Below, piece after piece: positions 1-8,005 of a DNA stretch of 64,000 nt. The DNA comes from Chloroflexota bacterium. Lineage in GTDB: Bacteria > Chloroflexota > Anaerolineae > Aggregatilineales > Phototrophicaceae. The stretch lies in contig JAPOSR010000002.1 of assembly GCA_026709625.1 (NCBI GenBank), positions 26,838 through 90,837 of the forward strand, written 5' to 3'. The translations under genes were made by a program, and so were the position numbers. Numbering within the stretch: the first letter of the stretch is position 1; the number at the start of each line of letters is the position of its first letter. The notes beneath the pieces are model-generated. The model made no database searches and had not been told where the DNA came from. It saw only the letters and a program-made list of their open reading frames with translations.

Positions 1-122
1 AGCACTTTGCCTGCTTGCATCTCTATCAAGCTGGCTCGAATATCGTCAAGAAACTCTGTTTGGGCAGTTTCATTCTCGTGGGATTCTTTGGCCAATGTTT
101 TGATTCCTGGAGCGACCTTCAT
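1..122 (-). CDS. Partial small protein, antitoxin-like (runs off left edge)
   Basis: An ATG at 122 on the minus strand, preceded at good distance by an AGGA Shine-Dalgarno, opens a frame that stays open to the window edge (40 codons). The readable product is hydrophilic and charged, and ends in a stretch (FLDDIRASLIEMQAGKV) that resembles the helical tail seen in many small type II antitoxins, where an acidic helix is followed by a short basic end. The stop codon and any partner toxin would lie outside the window to the left, so the family cannot be settled. The start and ribosome site are seen directly; the antitoxin idea is inference. Confidence 0.45.
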   Translation of the reverse strand, partial: MKVAPGIKTLAKESHENETAQTEFLDDIRASLIEMQAGKV

Positions 123-214
123 GATTTTTCCTATTGTGCTATGCAGACAGCCGCCTATCGCTTGACTATGTCTACAAGATACCCCACTGGCAGGCGATTT
201 GCAACTTGTTCATT

Positions 215-832
215 TCATCCCCGCCCCAGCCTGACCACCCGCCCCAGCAGCCGAAAGGCGCGCAGGATGAGCAGGTAGCCCTGGGTTTCGCTGTGGTTGT
301 CGTATTGCCGGCCGCCGCCACTGCGCAGGTAGTGGCTGAGGTCGCTCACCGCGCCATCCAGGTCGAGCCGCCGCGCGCGCAGCCGTCCCCGCGCCTCCCA
401 TGCCCCCAGCAGGTCGGGATTCAGCTCCAGCGCCCGCGACAGGTCGGCTTCGGCGTCGGCGAAACGGCGCAGCTCTTCGCAGCATTGCGCCCGCGCATAG
501 CAGGCTTCGGCATAATTCGGCTCGATATGCAGGGCAGCGCTCAGGTCGGCTATCGCTTTGTCGCGCTGGTTTTGTCGGTGCCGCAGTTTGCCGCGCGCCA
601 GGAAAGCCGCCGCCCGATACGGCTGCGCGAGCAAAGCGTTGTGGATGCTCTGCTCGGCGGCATCGTAGTCTCCCAGCTGGGTCAGCGCTTCGCCGCGGGC
701 AACATGCACAGCCGCCAGATCGCCCAATCCCAGCTTGAGGGCGCTGTCGAAGTGGGCGACCGCGCTGTGATACTCATGCGTCTCTAGCAGCGCCAGACCT
801 CGCTCAAAATAATTATCCGGCGGCGGATTCAC
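215..832 (-). CDS. Tetratricopeptide repeat protein
   Basis: A 205-residue soluble protein made almost entirely of TPR units. Four or five 34-residue helical pairs can be read, with the usual pattern (A..RG.AL..LGDYD.A, A..ARGKLRHRQNQRDKAI.DL..AL, AEACYARAQCCEELRRFADAEADLSRALELNPD). There is no signal peptide or membrane segment, so it is probably a cytoplasmic protein-protein interaction scaffold. It stands alone: a repeat element lies upstream on the other side of its start. The last 25 residues are not TPR-like and rich in Arg/Gly. No enzymatic function can be assigned. Confidence 0.8.
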   Translation of the reverse strand: MNPPPDNYFERGLALLETHEYHSAVAHFDSALKLGLGDLAAVHVARGEALTQLGDYDAAEQSIHNALLAQPYRAAAFLARGKLRHRQNQRDKAIADLSAALHIEPNYAEACYARAQCCEELRRFADAEADLSRALELNPDLLGAWEARGRLRARRLDLDGAVSDLSHYLRSGGGRQYDNHSETQGYLLILRAFRLLGRVVRLGRG

Positions 833-898
833 ATACGCCTCCTTTGCCCGCTGCCTATTCTAGCTTGCGCGGGCGCTTGATTTCACCACAGCGGCGCA

Positions 899-1030
899 GG
901 AGAGTGGTGAATGCGTGGATATGGCAACCAAGCCACCAGCCCCGGCCCCCTGCCCCCAGAACGAGGGAAGGGGAGTTTTTTCCTGCGCTTCCGCAGCATG
1001 TTGACCCTCCCTGATTTTGGGGTGGGGAGC
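899..1030 (+). repeat. Dispersed foldback element, copy R1 (3' truncated)
   Basis: First copy of a repeat found at least ten times in the window. It starts with the left terminus GGAGAGTGGTGAATGCGTGG, continues through the C-rich/G-rich core (CCCCCAGAACGAGGG, then CTGCGCTTCCGCAGCATG) and stops at a GGGGTGGGGAG block. The right terminus present in complete copies is missing, and the promoter of the next gene begins directly after it. Confidence 0.8.
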
Positions 1031-1056
1031 CGAGGGGCTATTGTACAATAGGCGGC

Positions 1057-1107
1057 ATGGCTTACTCGACTGTCGCTCGGAGTCCGCTGTGGCGCGTCGC
1101 CTTCTGA
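1057..1107 (+). CDS. Leaderless mini-ORF (16 codons) overlapping the GT39-like gene
   Basis: A TACAAT box at 1044-1049, inside the perfect palindrome TATTGTACAATA, is followed after 7 nt by ATG, so the transcript should begin at or next to the start codon. The frame reads MAYSTVARSPLWRVAF and stops at 1105-1107, overlapping the GTG start at 1089 of the next gene in another frame. Either it is a short upstream ORF coupled to the downstream gene, like the similar cases at 6361, 24787, 26516, 27432 and 60956, or it is the true gene start followed by a frameshift. The box and frame are seen; translation is inferred. Confidence 0.45.
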   Translation: MAYSTVARSPLWRVAF

Positions 1108-2495
1108 CTTTGCTGCTGTTCGCTCAGGCATTAACGAATCTGCTTTGGCTTTCGCCAGCTGCGCATTCCGGGCAGGTGACCATCCCTTGGTTGATGCTGC
1201 GCGGCAAAATACTCTTCGGCGATATTTGGGAGCAGCATGCGCCGGGCAGTTCGCTGCTGGCGGCGGCAGCCCAGGCACTTGTGCCGCTTGACCCCGTTTT
1301 GGTCGCGCGCTTGTTGAATGCGCTGCTGGTCGGCTTGCTGACGTTGCTGGTGTTTTGGCTGGCGCGGCGCCTGTGCAGCGAGGCGGCGGGGCTGGCGGCG
1401 GCGCTGGTCTTTGCCTGGTGGACGCCCGTCTATGGCAATATCTTGCTCTACTTCGATACGCTGCTGGCGCTGTGTGTCTTGGCGGGGCTGTGCATCTATT
1501 TCAGCGCCGCGCGGCTTTCGTGGCGCCGTTTGCTGCTTATCGGCGTCTGCATAGGCGCGGCGACGCTGTTTAAGCAGCAGGCATGGCTGGCAGTCGCGAT
1601 CATGTGCCTGTGGCTGCTGGGCGCTGGCTGGCGGCAACTGGCGATTTATCTGCTGGGCGCGCTGCTGCTGTCGCTGCTGCAATGGGCTGCGCTGGCGGCG
1701 GCGGGTCTGTGGGACAATTACTGGTACTGGAATTGGACATTCAACCTCAGCGGGCTGATGGATGGCGTGCCGCTGGATGGCGATTTTTTGCGCAAGCTGC
1801 TCTTGGGCGATTTGCTGGTCTTGCCCTTTGCGCTGCTGGCTTGGCGTGGCGAGCGCCGCTGGTTGCTGCTGCCGCTGTTGTGGCTGGCGGCATTAAGCAC
1901 GCTCTATCCACGCGTCGGCGAGATTCATGCCATGGCCCAGCTGCCCTTCGCCGCGGTGATGTCGGGCGTCGTCTTGGCGAAGCTGCGCCGCGCTATGCGA
2001 GAGCCGCCCAGCTGGGACGCGCCGCGACTGACACTGGCGGGGCTGGCGCTGGGCATCGGCATCGGCTGGCTGTGGACGGGCGCGGTCAGCTATCTGCCGA
2101 CCGATCTGGGCATCGGCGCGACACTGGGCTATGACGAATTTCGTCCGCTGGCGGAGGCGCTGAAAACCCGCGCGCAGCCCGACGATACGCTTTTTATCTT
2201 GCCGCAAGCCGACAGCACGCCCCAGCTGCACCCGCTGACCGGTCTGCTGCCGCCCGGCACCTGGGTCAAAGGCTGGCGCTGGTACTTCCGACCGCCGCAT
2301 GTCTTGCCCCAGCTGCAGCGAGAATGGCAGGCGGCGCCGCCCGACTGGATTATCGTATTCCCAGAGCTGCTGCCGGCTGGCGCGCCGGGCATCGATGAAT
2401 TGTGGGCTATCGTCAAGCGAGAGTACCAGTTGGTGTTCAGCGAAGACGATATGTATGGGCATGGACGAGCCGATGTCTATGCGCGCGCGCCGTGA
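1089..2495 (+). CDS. Polytopic membrane protein, GT39/ArnT-like glycosyltransferase
   Basis: A 468-residue integral membrane protein with roughly ten hydrophobic segments. Near the N-terminus it has the loop LRGKILFGDIWEQHAPGSS, which matches the first extracytoplasmic loop of GT-C fold glycosyltransferases (family 39 and relatives), where an acidic residue sits in a D.W.QH.PG context. The C-terminal 100 residues form a soluble domain after the last membrane span. These enzymes move sugars from polyprenyl-phosphate donors outside the membrane; the acceptor here is unknown. The GTG at 1089 is preferred because it puts a hydrophobic segment at once; a TTG at 1017 would lie inside the upstream repeat. 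It overlaps the next gene by 4 bp (GTGA), so the two are coupled. Confidence 0.65.
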   Translation: MARRLLTLLLFAQALTNLLWLSPAAHSGQVTIPWLMLRGKILFGDIWEQHAPGSSLLAAAAQALVPLDPVLVARLLNALLVGLLTLLVFWLARRLCSEAAGLAAALVFAWWTPVYGNILLYFDTLLALCVLAGLCIYFSAARLSWRRLLLIGVCIGAATLFKQQAWLAVAIMCLWLLGAGWRQLAIYLLGALLLSLLQWAALAAAGLWDNYWYWNWTFNLSGLMDGVPLDGDFLRKLLLGDLLVLPFALLAWRGERRWLLLPLLWLAALSTLYPRVGEIHAMAQLPFAAVMSGVVLAKLRRAMREPPSWDAPRLTLAGLALGIGIGWLWTGAVSYLPTDLGIGATLGYDEFRPLAEALKTRAQPDDTLFILPQADSTPQLHPLTGLLPPGTWVKGWRWYFRPPHVLPQLQREWQAAPPDWIIVFPELLPAGAPGIDELWAIVKREYQLVFSEDDMYGHGRADVYARAP

Positions 2496-3703
2496 TCCAG
2501 CTGTCGCCGCGCGGAGAGGCGGTTTATCGGCTGCTGACACTGCTGGTCGGCTTGGCCGCGCTGTATGGCTTGGGGGCTCTGCTGACGGCTTCGTATGCGC
2601 TGCCGGGCAAGCCCCTGGCCAAGCATGTGGACGAGGCAGTCATCAGGGCGTTGACCAATCGCGCATTTGACCTGACGCTGCTGTCGGGTTTGGTCGCGGC
2701 GGGCTTGCTGATGGCTGGGGGAGCGCTGTCGCCACGCGGGTCGCGTTGGCTGTCGCGCGGCTGGATTGGGCTGGCGCTGGGCAGTTTGTTGGCGACTCCC
2801 TTTGCCAGCGAGCTATCGCTGTCGCTGTCGCTGTCGTTTGGGGTTTTGCTGGTCGCGCTGCTGCCGAAATCGACCGGCCCTGCCGAGCGAGACATTCAGC
2901 GGCTGTGGCGGCTGGGTTTGCTGCTGGCTGCGCTGAGTCTGCCGCTGCCGCATCTCCTCGACTCCGCGCCGGCCGCTGCCTTGCGCGCTGTCCAGCTGCA
3001 AGTCGCCTTTGCCCTCGCCATGCTGAGCGTCGTTTATTGGCTCTTTGGATGTTTCAGCCGCGTCGAGCCGGGCTGGGCTCTGGATAGCTTGCGCATCTGC
3101 TCGCTGCTGCTGCTGCTGGGCGGCGGATTCCTGTCTGCGGGGCGTTTGGGTTTGTCGGCGGCGGCTGCGCTGGCGGCGGGCGCGCTGGTCTTGCCCTGCT
3201 TCGTCATCATCGCTGCGCACTGGGCTCGGGCGATCAGCCATCGCGATGCAAATGCCACCTTGTCGCCGCACTGGCTGGCGCTGGCGACCCTGCTGTGGCT
3301 GGTGAATGGCTTGCTGGGCGCGTTGAGCATCCAACCGGGCATCCAGGCGGCGATGCGCGGCAGCGAGCTGATGGCGGCGCAAGACTGGCTGGTGGGCTGT
3401 GGGCTGCTGTGCGTGCCGCTGGCGCTGGTCAACCAGGCGGCCAGCGATTTGCGCGGCGACAACCGGCGCATCACCGGCTATATCCCTTTTTGGCTTTGTG
3501 GCTTTGGCGCGGCGCTGGCGACCATCGTCCAAGCTGGGCGGGGCTTGCTCCAGCATTATCTGCGTCTCGACGCCACCGCCGAACTGCTGCTGCCGCTCAG
3601 CGCGCTGTGGATGCTTTGCCTGCTGGCTTTCACGGCGGGGCTGCAGATCTATGCGCTGGGCTATCTGGCGCGCTTGCCTCGCATCCACGTCTTGGCGAGC
3701 TAG
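2492..3703 (+). CDS. Polytopic membrane protein of unknown function
   Basis: About 403 residues, extremely hydrophobic, with some eleven or twelve predicted membrane spans. The GTG start at 2492 overlaps the stop of the preceding gene (GTGA), so it is translated together with the GT39-like protein. Histidines lie at the start of several spans and give a superficial resemblance to heme-copper oxidase subunit I, but the bis-histidine and copper-ligand patterns are not recognisable. A short Ser/Leu repeat encoded by a (GCTGTC)n run lies around 2815-2840. The coupling suggests a role with the GT39-like partner, such as cell-envelope glycosylation, but this is only contextual. Confidence 0.6.
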   Translation: MIQLSPRGEAVYRLLTLLVGLAALYGLGALLTASYALPGKPLAKHVDEAVIRALTNRAFDLTLLSGLVAAGLLMAGGALSPRGSRWLSRGWIGLALGSLLATPFASELSLSLSLSFGVLLVALLPKSTGPAERDIQRLWRLGLLLAALSLPLPHLLDSAPAAALRAVQLQVAFALAMLSVVYWLFGCFSRVEPGWALDSLRICSLLLLLGGGFLSAGRLGLSAAAALAAGALVLPCFVIIAAHWARAISHRDANATLSPHWLALATLLWLVNGLLGALSIQPGIQAAMRGSELMAAQDWLVGCGLLCVPLALVNQAASDLRGDNRRITGYIPFWLCGFGAALATIVQAGRGLLQHYLRLDATAELLLPLSALWMLCLLAFTAGLQIYALGYLARLPRIHVLAS

Positions 3704-4086
3704 ACCTCGCCGACTGGCAAGAGCGCAGCCAACAAGACGCTGGCATAGCAGAGCAAGAGCCATGCGCCAAAGCTGCCCGCGGCCGCCGCGTTCATGTTGG
3801 GGAAAACGCTCACGAAGTTTTGCGCCACCACGGCATCCAGCGCCATGCCGGGCAGCACGAGCAGCACAGCCGCTTCGAATCGCTGTGTCCGCCGCAACCG
3901 GGCTCTCACAAACAGCAGAGTTGCCAAGCCGATCATCGACATGCCGCCCAGCAGCCACAGCGCCGCCAGAACCGCGGGGTTGTCGTGCAAGAAGAAGTCT
4001 TGCCCGGCGGCTCGCACAGCCAGCGTCGCCAGCAGCCATACGCCGAAGCCCACCCCTGCAAAAAACAGCCGGTTCACTTGCGCCAA
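3700..4086 (-). CDS. Small four-span membrane protein, DUF5367-like
   Basis: A 128-residue protein with four hydrophobic segments. The C-terminal part (VFPNMNAAAAGSFGAWLLLCY) resembles the conserved end of DUF5367 family proteins, which have this length and four spans; their function is unknown. The start is TTG at 4086, six nucleotides after the stop of the upstream phosphoesterase gene, so the two form an operon. It ends in a 4-bp convergent overlap with the polytopic protein gene on the plus strand. The family assignment is from memory of the motif and not verified. Confidence 0.6.
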   Translation of the reverse strand: MAQVNRLFFAGVGFGVWLLATLAVRAAGQDFFLHDNPAVLAALWLLGGMSMIGLATLLFVRARLRRTQRFEAAVLLVLPGMALDAVVAQNFVSVFPNMNAAAAGSFGAWLLLCYASVLLAALLPVGEV

Positions 4087-4089
4087 TGC

Positions 4090-4860
4090 CTAGCCTCGCA
4101 ATCTTCCGCGCATCCAGTCGATGTGTGGATGCCCATCCGCCGCCCAGCCCCGCAGCGCCGCTTCCATGTCATAGGCCGCCCGCCGCAGCTCAACGATCAG
4201 CTCGCCATCCTGCCATGTCAGCAGCGCCCATTCCGCCGCGCCGGGATTGTTCGCCGACATGCCCACGCTGCCCGGATTGATCACGCGCCAGCCCGGCAGG
4301 GCGCGGTCGAAGGCCTGGTGGGTATGCCCGCACAGCGCCAGCCTTCCCGCGCGGTCGAGCAGGGCATCGGCGGCTTCTTCATCGGGACTGTCGGGTCGCA
4401 GCGCGGTCGCTTCGTCATCGCCGGGGATAGCGTGAAAGCCAATTACCTGCCCATAGCCCGCCACATCCAGCTTCAGCTCGCGCCCCAGGCTGTCGCGCAG
4501 CAGCGCAAATTCGTCCCAGCCCAGCTGCTGCGTATTCCAGGCGTAGATCGCGCTCATCTGCAAAATAGCCTGGCGATGCGCGGCGTAGTCGACCGCGGCT
4601 TTGGGCGGCGAGAGGGCAATGCGCTCGCCAGTGACCAGGTAACGGTCGGTGTTGCCGCCTGCAAGCATAAAGCGGTCTTTTCCCCAGCCTTCGCGCCGCC
4701 GCGCAATCGTTTGAATACACTCGCGCGCATCGCCACCCAGCGCCGCCAGATCGCCCAGGCACCAGATTTGGTCGAAGTCGCCGCAACTGTCCATATCCGC
4801 CAGCGCCGCGCCCAGGGCGGGCAAGTTGCCGTGAATGTCGCTGAAGACCGCCAGTCGCAT
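4090..4860 (-). CDS. Calcineurin-like metallophosphoesterase (YfcE/MJ0936 type)
   Basis: A 256-residue soluble hydrolase with the motifs of the metallophosphoesterase superfamily in order: D-x-H (FSDIHGN, residues 7-11), GD (WCLGDLAALGGD), GN-like (AGGNTD), a central His (GFHAIPGDDEA) and the C-terminal GHTH (LCGHTHQAF) plus NPGSVGMS. Such proteins bind two metal ions and hydrolyse phosphodiesters or phosphomonoesters; the substrate is not predictable. The ATG at 4860 is chosen because the metal motif follows directly. It leads an operon with the small membrane protein at 3700-4086. A promoter with a palindromic site lies just upstream. Confidence 0.88.
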   Translation of the reverse strand: MRLAVFSDIHGNLPALGAALADMDSCGDFDQIWCLGDLAALGGDARECIQTIARRREGWGKDRFMLAGGNTDRYLVTGERIALSPPKAAVDYAAHRQAILQMSAIYAWNTQQLGWDEFALLRDSLGRELKLDVAGYGQVIGFHAIPGDDEATALRPDSPDEEAADALLDRAGRLALCGHTHQAFDRALPGWRVINPGSVGMSANNPGAAEWALLTWQDGELIVELRRAAYDMEAALRGWAADGHPHIDWMRGRLRG

Positions 4861-4872
4861 GGTGACTCCATC

Positions 4873-4901
4873 ATTGTATCGTCTTGTCGACAAGTGTAAC
4901 A
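4873..4901 (-). promoter_or_regulatory. Promoter of the phosphoesterase operon with a palindromic operator
   Basis: On the minus strand TGTTAC (4901-4896) and TACAAT (4878-4873) are separated by 17 nt and precede the ATG at 4860. The spacer holds the perfect 12-bp palindrome CTTGTCGACAAG (4883-4894), positioned where a repressor dimer would block RNA polymerase. The regulator is unknown. Confidence 0.55.
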
Positions 4902-4929
4902 TGGATCCGCCATGAAAATTCTCTTTGAC

Positions 4930-5280
4930 GAAATCGCAGTTTGAGCCAGCCCAACAGCTTCAATACATTCTTCACGATAGCCACAGCCTTGTCATGCGCA
5001 GACTGTGAAATGTATTGAATGTCGCATACATGCGCTGTCTGCATCGCGCTTTGATGCGGCTGCCAGCCCCAAGCCGTAAGATGCTCGCCTGTCTCAGCGT
5101 CATGTCAATGTGAAGTTGACACAGTTCCCAATGCGACACTATGATTTGGCGCAGGATATGCGCCGCGCGGAGAAACGCATGACTCCTTGCACCTGTTGTT
5201 GTAGCTGGCAAATGAACGGAGCCTAGCCGCCTGCGGATCCATAGTCGACAGCAGCCGAAACACAACCAGCCAACTGGCAG
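4930..5280 (-). pseudogene. Decayed transposase-like remnant (ISAs1-like, tentative)
   Basis: This gap of about 490 bases between the phosphoesterase and cysteine synthase genes has no intact gene. On the minus strand a broken frame reads ILRQIIVSHWELCQLH then IDMTLRQASILRLGAG, which recalls the ISAs1 transposase C-terminus, where a conserved HW..EN.LHW.LDVTF.ED...R block precedes helices ending in AL.LLG. After a frame change a further piece reads AHDKAVAIVKNVLKLLG. Several indels would be needed, so this is at best an old fragment. The local base composition is also lower in GC than the flanks. Weak evidence. Confidence 0.3.
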
Positions 5281-5353
5281 AGGCGCGCAAGGCATTGCCC
5301 CAATCGCGCGTTTGCGCCAGTTGGCTTTTTTGTTGGCTCGCCACGAGGAGACG

Positions 5354-6316
5354 ATGACCCCGACTGCGGAAGACCAACTGGACACCCTTCAGACCACAGC
5401 GCTGGCGCAGGATATTGAGCGGCAGGTCGGCAACACCGCGCTGCTGAGCTTTCGGCGCATCACGCGGCGCTTGCCGGCTGCGGTGCGCGTCTTTGCCAAA
5501 GCCGAGTGGCAAAACCCCGGCGGCAGCGTCAAAGACCGCGCGGCGCTGAGCATCATCCAGCAAGCCGAACGAGCCGGCCAGCTGTATCCCGGGCGCGTCA
5601 TCCTCGACAGCACCAGCGGCAATACGGGCATCGCCTATGCGATGATCGGCGCGGCGAAGGACTATCGCGTCAAGCTGTTCTTGCCCGAAAATGTCAGCCC
5701 CGAACGCGTCGCCATCCTGCGCGCCTATGATGTGCAGTTGACTTACACCGACCCGCTGGAAGGCTCAGACGGGGCGATACGGGCGGTGCGCGAACTGGCG
5801 GCGCGGCAATCGGACAAGTATTTCTACGCCGATCAATATAACAATCCCGCCAACTGGCAGGCGCATTACCGCGGCACCGGCGCAGAGATCTGGCGGCAGA
5901 CAGCCGGGCAGGTCAGTCATTTTGTGGCTGGTTTGGGCACGAGCGGCACGCTAGTCGGCGCGGGACGGCGGCTCAAGGAATTGAACCCGGCGCTGCAAGT
6001 CGTTTCGGTCGAGCCCGATTCGCCTTTTCATGGGCTGGAAGGCTTGAAGCACATGGGCACGGCGCTGCAGCCCGGCATCTATGACCCGCGGCTGGCGGAC
6101 AGGCAGCTGGCGGTGCGAACCGAAGAGGCTCACAGCATGGCGCTGCGGCTGGCTCGCGAAGAAGGCTACTTGGTGGGCATCAGCGCGGCGGCGGCGATGA
6201 CAGGCGCGCTGCGTGTGGCGGAAGGGCTGGCAAACCGCGGCGAAGCGGGCACAGTCGTCACGCTTTTCCCCGACAATGCCTACAAATACCTTAGCGAGGC
6301 ATTCTGGCGAACATAG
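5354..6316 (+). CDS. cysM: PLP-dependent cysteine synthase family protein
   Basis: A 320-residue fold-type II PLP enzyme. Visible motifs are the Schiff-base lysine in NPGGSVKDR (K60), the substrate loop TSGNTG (87-92), the phosphate-binding GLGTSGT, and the C-terminal SAAAAM region. O-acetylserine or O-phosphoserine sulfhydrylases use these to replace the beta group of serine esters with sulfide, giving cysteine; cystathionine beta-synthase-like activity is the main alternative. The ATG at 5354 has a GAGGAG ribosome site, which decides it over the upstream in-frame codon. It is monocistronic as far as can be seen. CysM versus CysK cannot be separated by eye, so the symbol is tentative. Confidence 0.85.
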   Translation: MTPTAEDQLDTLQTTALAQDIERQVGNTALLSFRRITRRLPAAVRVFAKAEWQNPGGSVKDRAALSIIQQAERAGQLYPGRVILDSTSGNTGIAYAMIGAAKDYRVKLFLPENVSPERVAILRAYDVQLTYTDPLEGSDGAIRAVRELAARQSDKYFYADQYNNPANWQAHYRGTGAEIWRQTAGQVSHFVAGLGTSGTLVGAGRRLKELNPALQVVSVEPDSPFHGLEGLKHMGTALQPGIYDPRLADRQLAVRTEEAHSMALRLAREEGYLVGISAAAAMTGALRVAEGLANRGEAGTVVTLFPDNAYKYLSEAFWRT

Positions 6317-6360
6317 GCGGATTCACCATAGAAGGCGCTTCAGTATGTTACAATTTCCTA

Positions 6361-6423
6361 ATGCTTGTGCCGCCGACGGAGATGAATGGCAGGGACGCTG
6401 CCTTGACTCGCCCGCCAAGATAG
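6361..6423 (+). CDS. Leaderless mini-ORF (20 codons) upstream of the methylase remnant
   Basis: TACAAT at 6349-6354 is followed by 6 nt and then ATG, so the mRNA should start at the initiation codon. The frame encodes MLVPPTEMNGRDAALTRPPR and stops with TAG at 6421-6423. That stop is part of the TAGGAGG block that serves as ribosome site for the next frame at 6434. The pattern of leaderless mini-ORF followed by an internal-site start recurs in this window. No -35 box of quality is visible. Confidence 0.45.
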   Translation: MLVPPTEMNGRDAALTRPPR

Positions 6424-6433
6424 GAGGCGCGAC

Positions 6434-6565
6434 ATGTCCGCAAACCGCAACCTGCACACAGCGAAGGTCAAGAAAAAAGACGTGTTCTACACGCAGCTCA
6501 CCGACATTGAAAGAGAGCTGCGCCACTACACAGCGGCAAATCTCCTCTGGGTAAACAAGCATTGA
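6434..6565 (+). pseudogene. N-terminal remnant of an EcoRI-type adenine DNA methylase
   Basis: A 43-codon frame with a strong AGGAGG site encodes a basic peptide starting MSANRNLHTAKVKKKDVFYTQ and continuing with LTDIERELRHY. This is the N-terminal signature of the EcoRI methylase family (adenine-specific), in which the segment N.NLH.AKKAK.DEFYTQL.DIEKEL.HY precedes the catalytic domain by about 20 residues. The frame then stops, so the catalytic NPPF-type domain is absent. The next gene begins 25 nt later. This looks like the residue of a former restriction-modification system, close to the intact one at 8134-9754. Confidence 0.65.
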
Positions 6566-6590
6566 CTCGACCAAAGCGCAAGGAGCCTTT

Positions 6591-7715
6591 ATGTCCATGG
6601 CACCCGTCAACATCGGCATTGTCGGCATCGGCAATATGGGGGTGGCGCATGTCCGGCATGTGCTGGATCTGCCCAATACCCGTCTTGCCGCCATCTGCGA
6701 CCAGAACGCGCAACGCCTGGAAAATTGCGCAGCGCCCGCCGATGTCGCTCGTTACCGCGACTATGCGCGCATGCTGGACGAGAGCCAGTTGGACGGCGTT
6801 ATCATCGCCACGCCGCATTTTGACCACCTGCCCATGAGTCTGGCGGCTTTTCAGGGCGGCATCCATGTGCTGGTAGAAAAGCCCATCGCCGTGCATGTGC
6901 AAGCTGCCCAGCGCATGATAGACGGCTGGCGCGCAGCCAAGCGGCAGCATCCCCGATTGGTCTTCGCCGCCATGTTCATGCAGCGCACCTGGGGGTTTTG
7001 GCGCAAGATCAAAGCCATGCTCGAGGCGGGCGAGCTGGGCGCGCTCATCCGCACCAGTTGGATCGTGACCGACTGGTTTCGCACCCAGCATTATTATGAC
7101 AGCGGCGGCTGGCGAGCGACATGGCGGGGCGAAGGCGGCGGCGTGCTGATGAACCAGTGCCCGCACAACCTGGATTTATACCAATGGATGGTCGGCTTGC
7201 CAGCGCGCGTGCATGGCTTCGTCAGCTTTGGCAAGCACCACCGCATCGAAGTCGAAGATGAAGTGACCGCTTATTTTGAACACGGCAACGGCATGGTCGG
7301 GCATTTCATCACCACCACGGGCGAATCGCCAGGCAGCAACCGGCTGGAGATCGTTGGCGAAAATGGCAAGCTGATCTATGAAAATGGCGAGCTGGCATAT
7401 TTCCGCAATGCCTGGTCATCACGCAAGCAGATCGCCGAAGCGCAGGCTGGCTTCGAGCCCGTGCCCATGACGCGCGAGCTGGTCGACTTTGCGCATCATG
7501 GCACGCAGGGGCATGAATTGGTCATCAAGAACTTTGCCGACGCGATATTGCGTGGCGAGCAGCTGATTGCGCCGGCGCAGGAGGGGCTGAACTCGGTCGC
7601 GATTAACAACGCCATCATTTTGTCTGCGCACAAGGGCGCGCCGGTGGATCTGCCGCTGGATGGCGCGGAGTTTGTGGCGCTGCTGCAGCAATACATCGCC
7701 CAGCCGCCCATATAA
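6591..7715 (+). CDS. Gfo/Idh/MocA family oxidoreductase
   Basis: A 374-residue NAD(P)-dependent dehydrogenase. The N-terminal Rossmann fold has GIVGIGNMGVAHVRH, and the diagnostic EKPIAV motif lies near residue 100, followed by the catalytic C-terminal domain with the NQCPHNLDLYQW segment, where the histidine is the usual active-site residue. Members oxidise sugars, cyclitols or their derivatives. An AAGGAG ribosome site lies just before the ATG at 6591. It sits alone between the methylase remnant and repeat R2; two other members of the same family occur at 45943 and 56209. The substrate is unknown. Confidence 0.88.
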   Translation: MSMAPVNIGIVGIGNMGVAHVRHVLDLPNTRLAAICDQNAQRLENCAAPADVARYRDYARMLDESQLDGVIIATPHFDHLPMSLAAFQGGIHVLVEKPIAVHVQAAQRMIDGWRAAKRQHPRLVFAAMFMQRTWGFWRKIKAMLEAGELGALIRTSWIVTDWFRTQHYYDSGGWRATWRGEGGGVLMNQCPHNLDLYQWMVGLPARVHGFVSFGKHHRIEVEDEVTAYFEHGNGMVGHFITTTGESPGSNRLEIVGENGKLIYENGELAYFRNAWSSRKQIAEAQAGFEPVPMTRELVDFAHHGTQGHELVIKNFADAILRGEQLIAPAQEGLNSVAINNAIILSAHKGAPVDLPLDGAEFVALLQQYIAQPPI

Positions 7716-7724
7716 AGCTGGTTG

Positions 7725-7900
7725 AGGAGTGGCTAGTTGCGTGGCTATGGCAACCAAGCCCCCCATCCCCCGGCCGCTTGCCCCCAGAACGAGGGAAGGG
7801 GAGTTTTTCCTGCGCTTCCGCAGCCTGGTAGCCCCTCCCTCATTTTGGGAGAGGGGCTTGGGGTGGGGGGCAACGCGTATCCATAAAAATCGCCACCCCC
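7725..7900 (+). repeat. Dispersed foldback element, copy R2 (complete)
   Basis: Left end GGAGTGGCTAGTTGCGTGG, C-rich core, central CTGCGCTTCCGCAG, CCCTCCCTCATTTTGGG block, and right end GCGTATCCATAAAAATCGCC then ACCCCC. Left and right termini are imperfect inverted repeats. No clear flanking direct repeat was found. It lies between the Gfo/Idh gene and the restriction-modification pair. Confidence 0.85.
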
Positions 7901-8005
7901 TTGGCGCAAGGTGTTGACGATTGCCGCATTTGTTTCTACCATTGCGAATGATGTTGGCGCTCTCGCAAGTGGCGCGTTGATACGTGATAGTATCTTGCAT
8001 CATAG

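Noticed and set aside
3295..4899. Plus-strand frame of 534 codons across the membrane protein and phosphoesterase genes
   Set aside because: Crosses several genes with clear family motifs in other frames; low-complexity translation.
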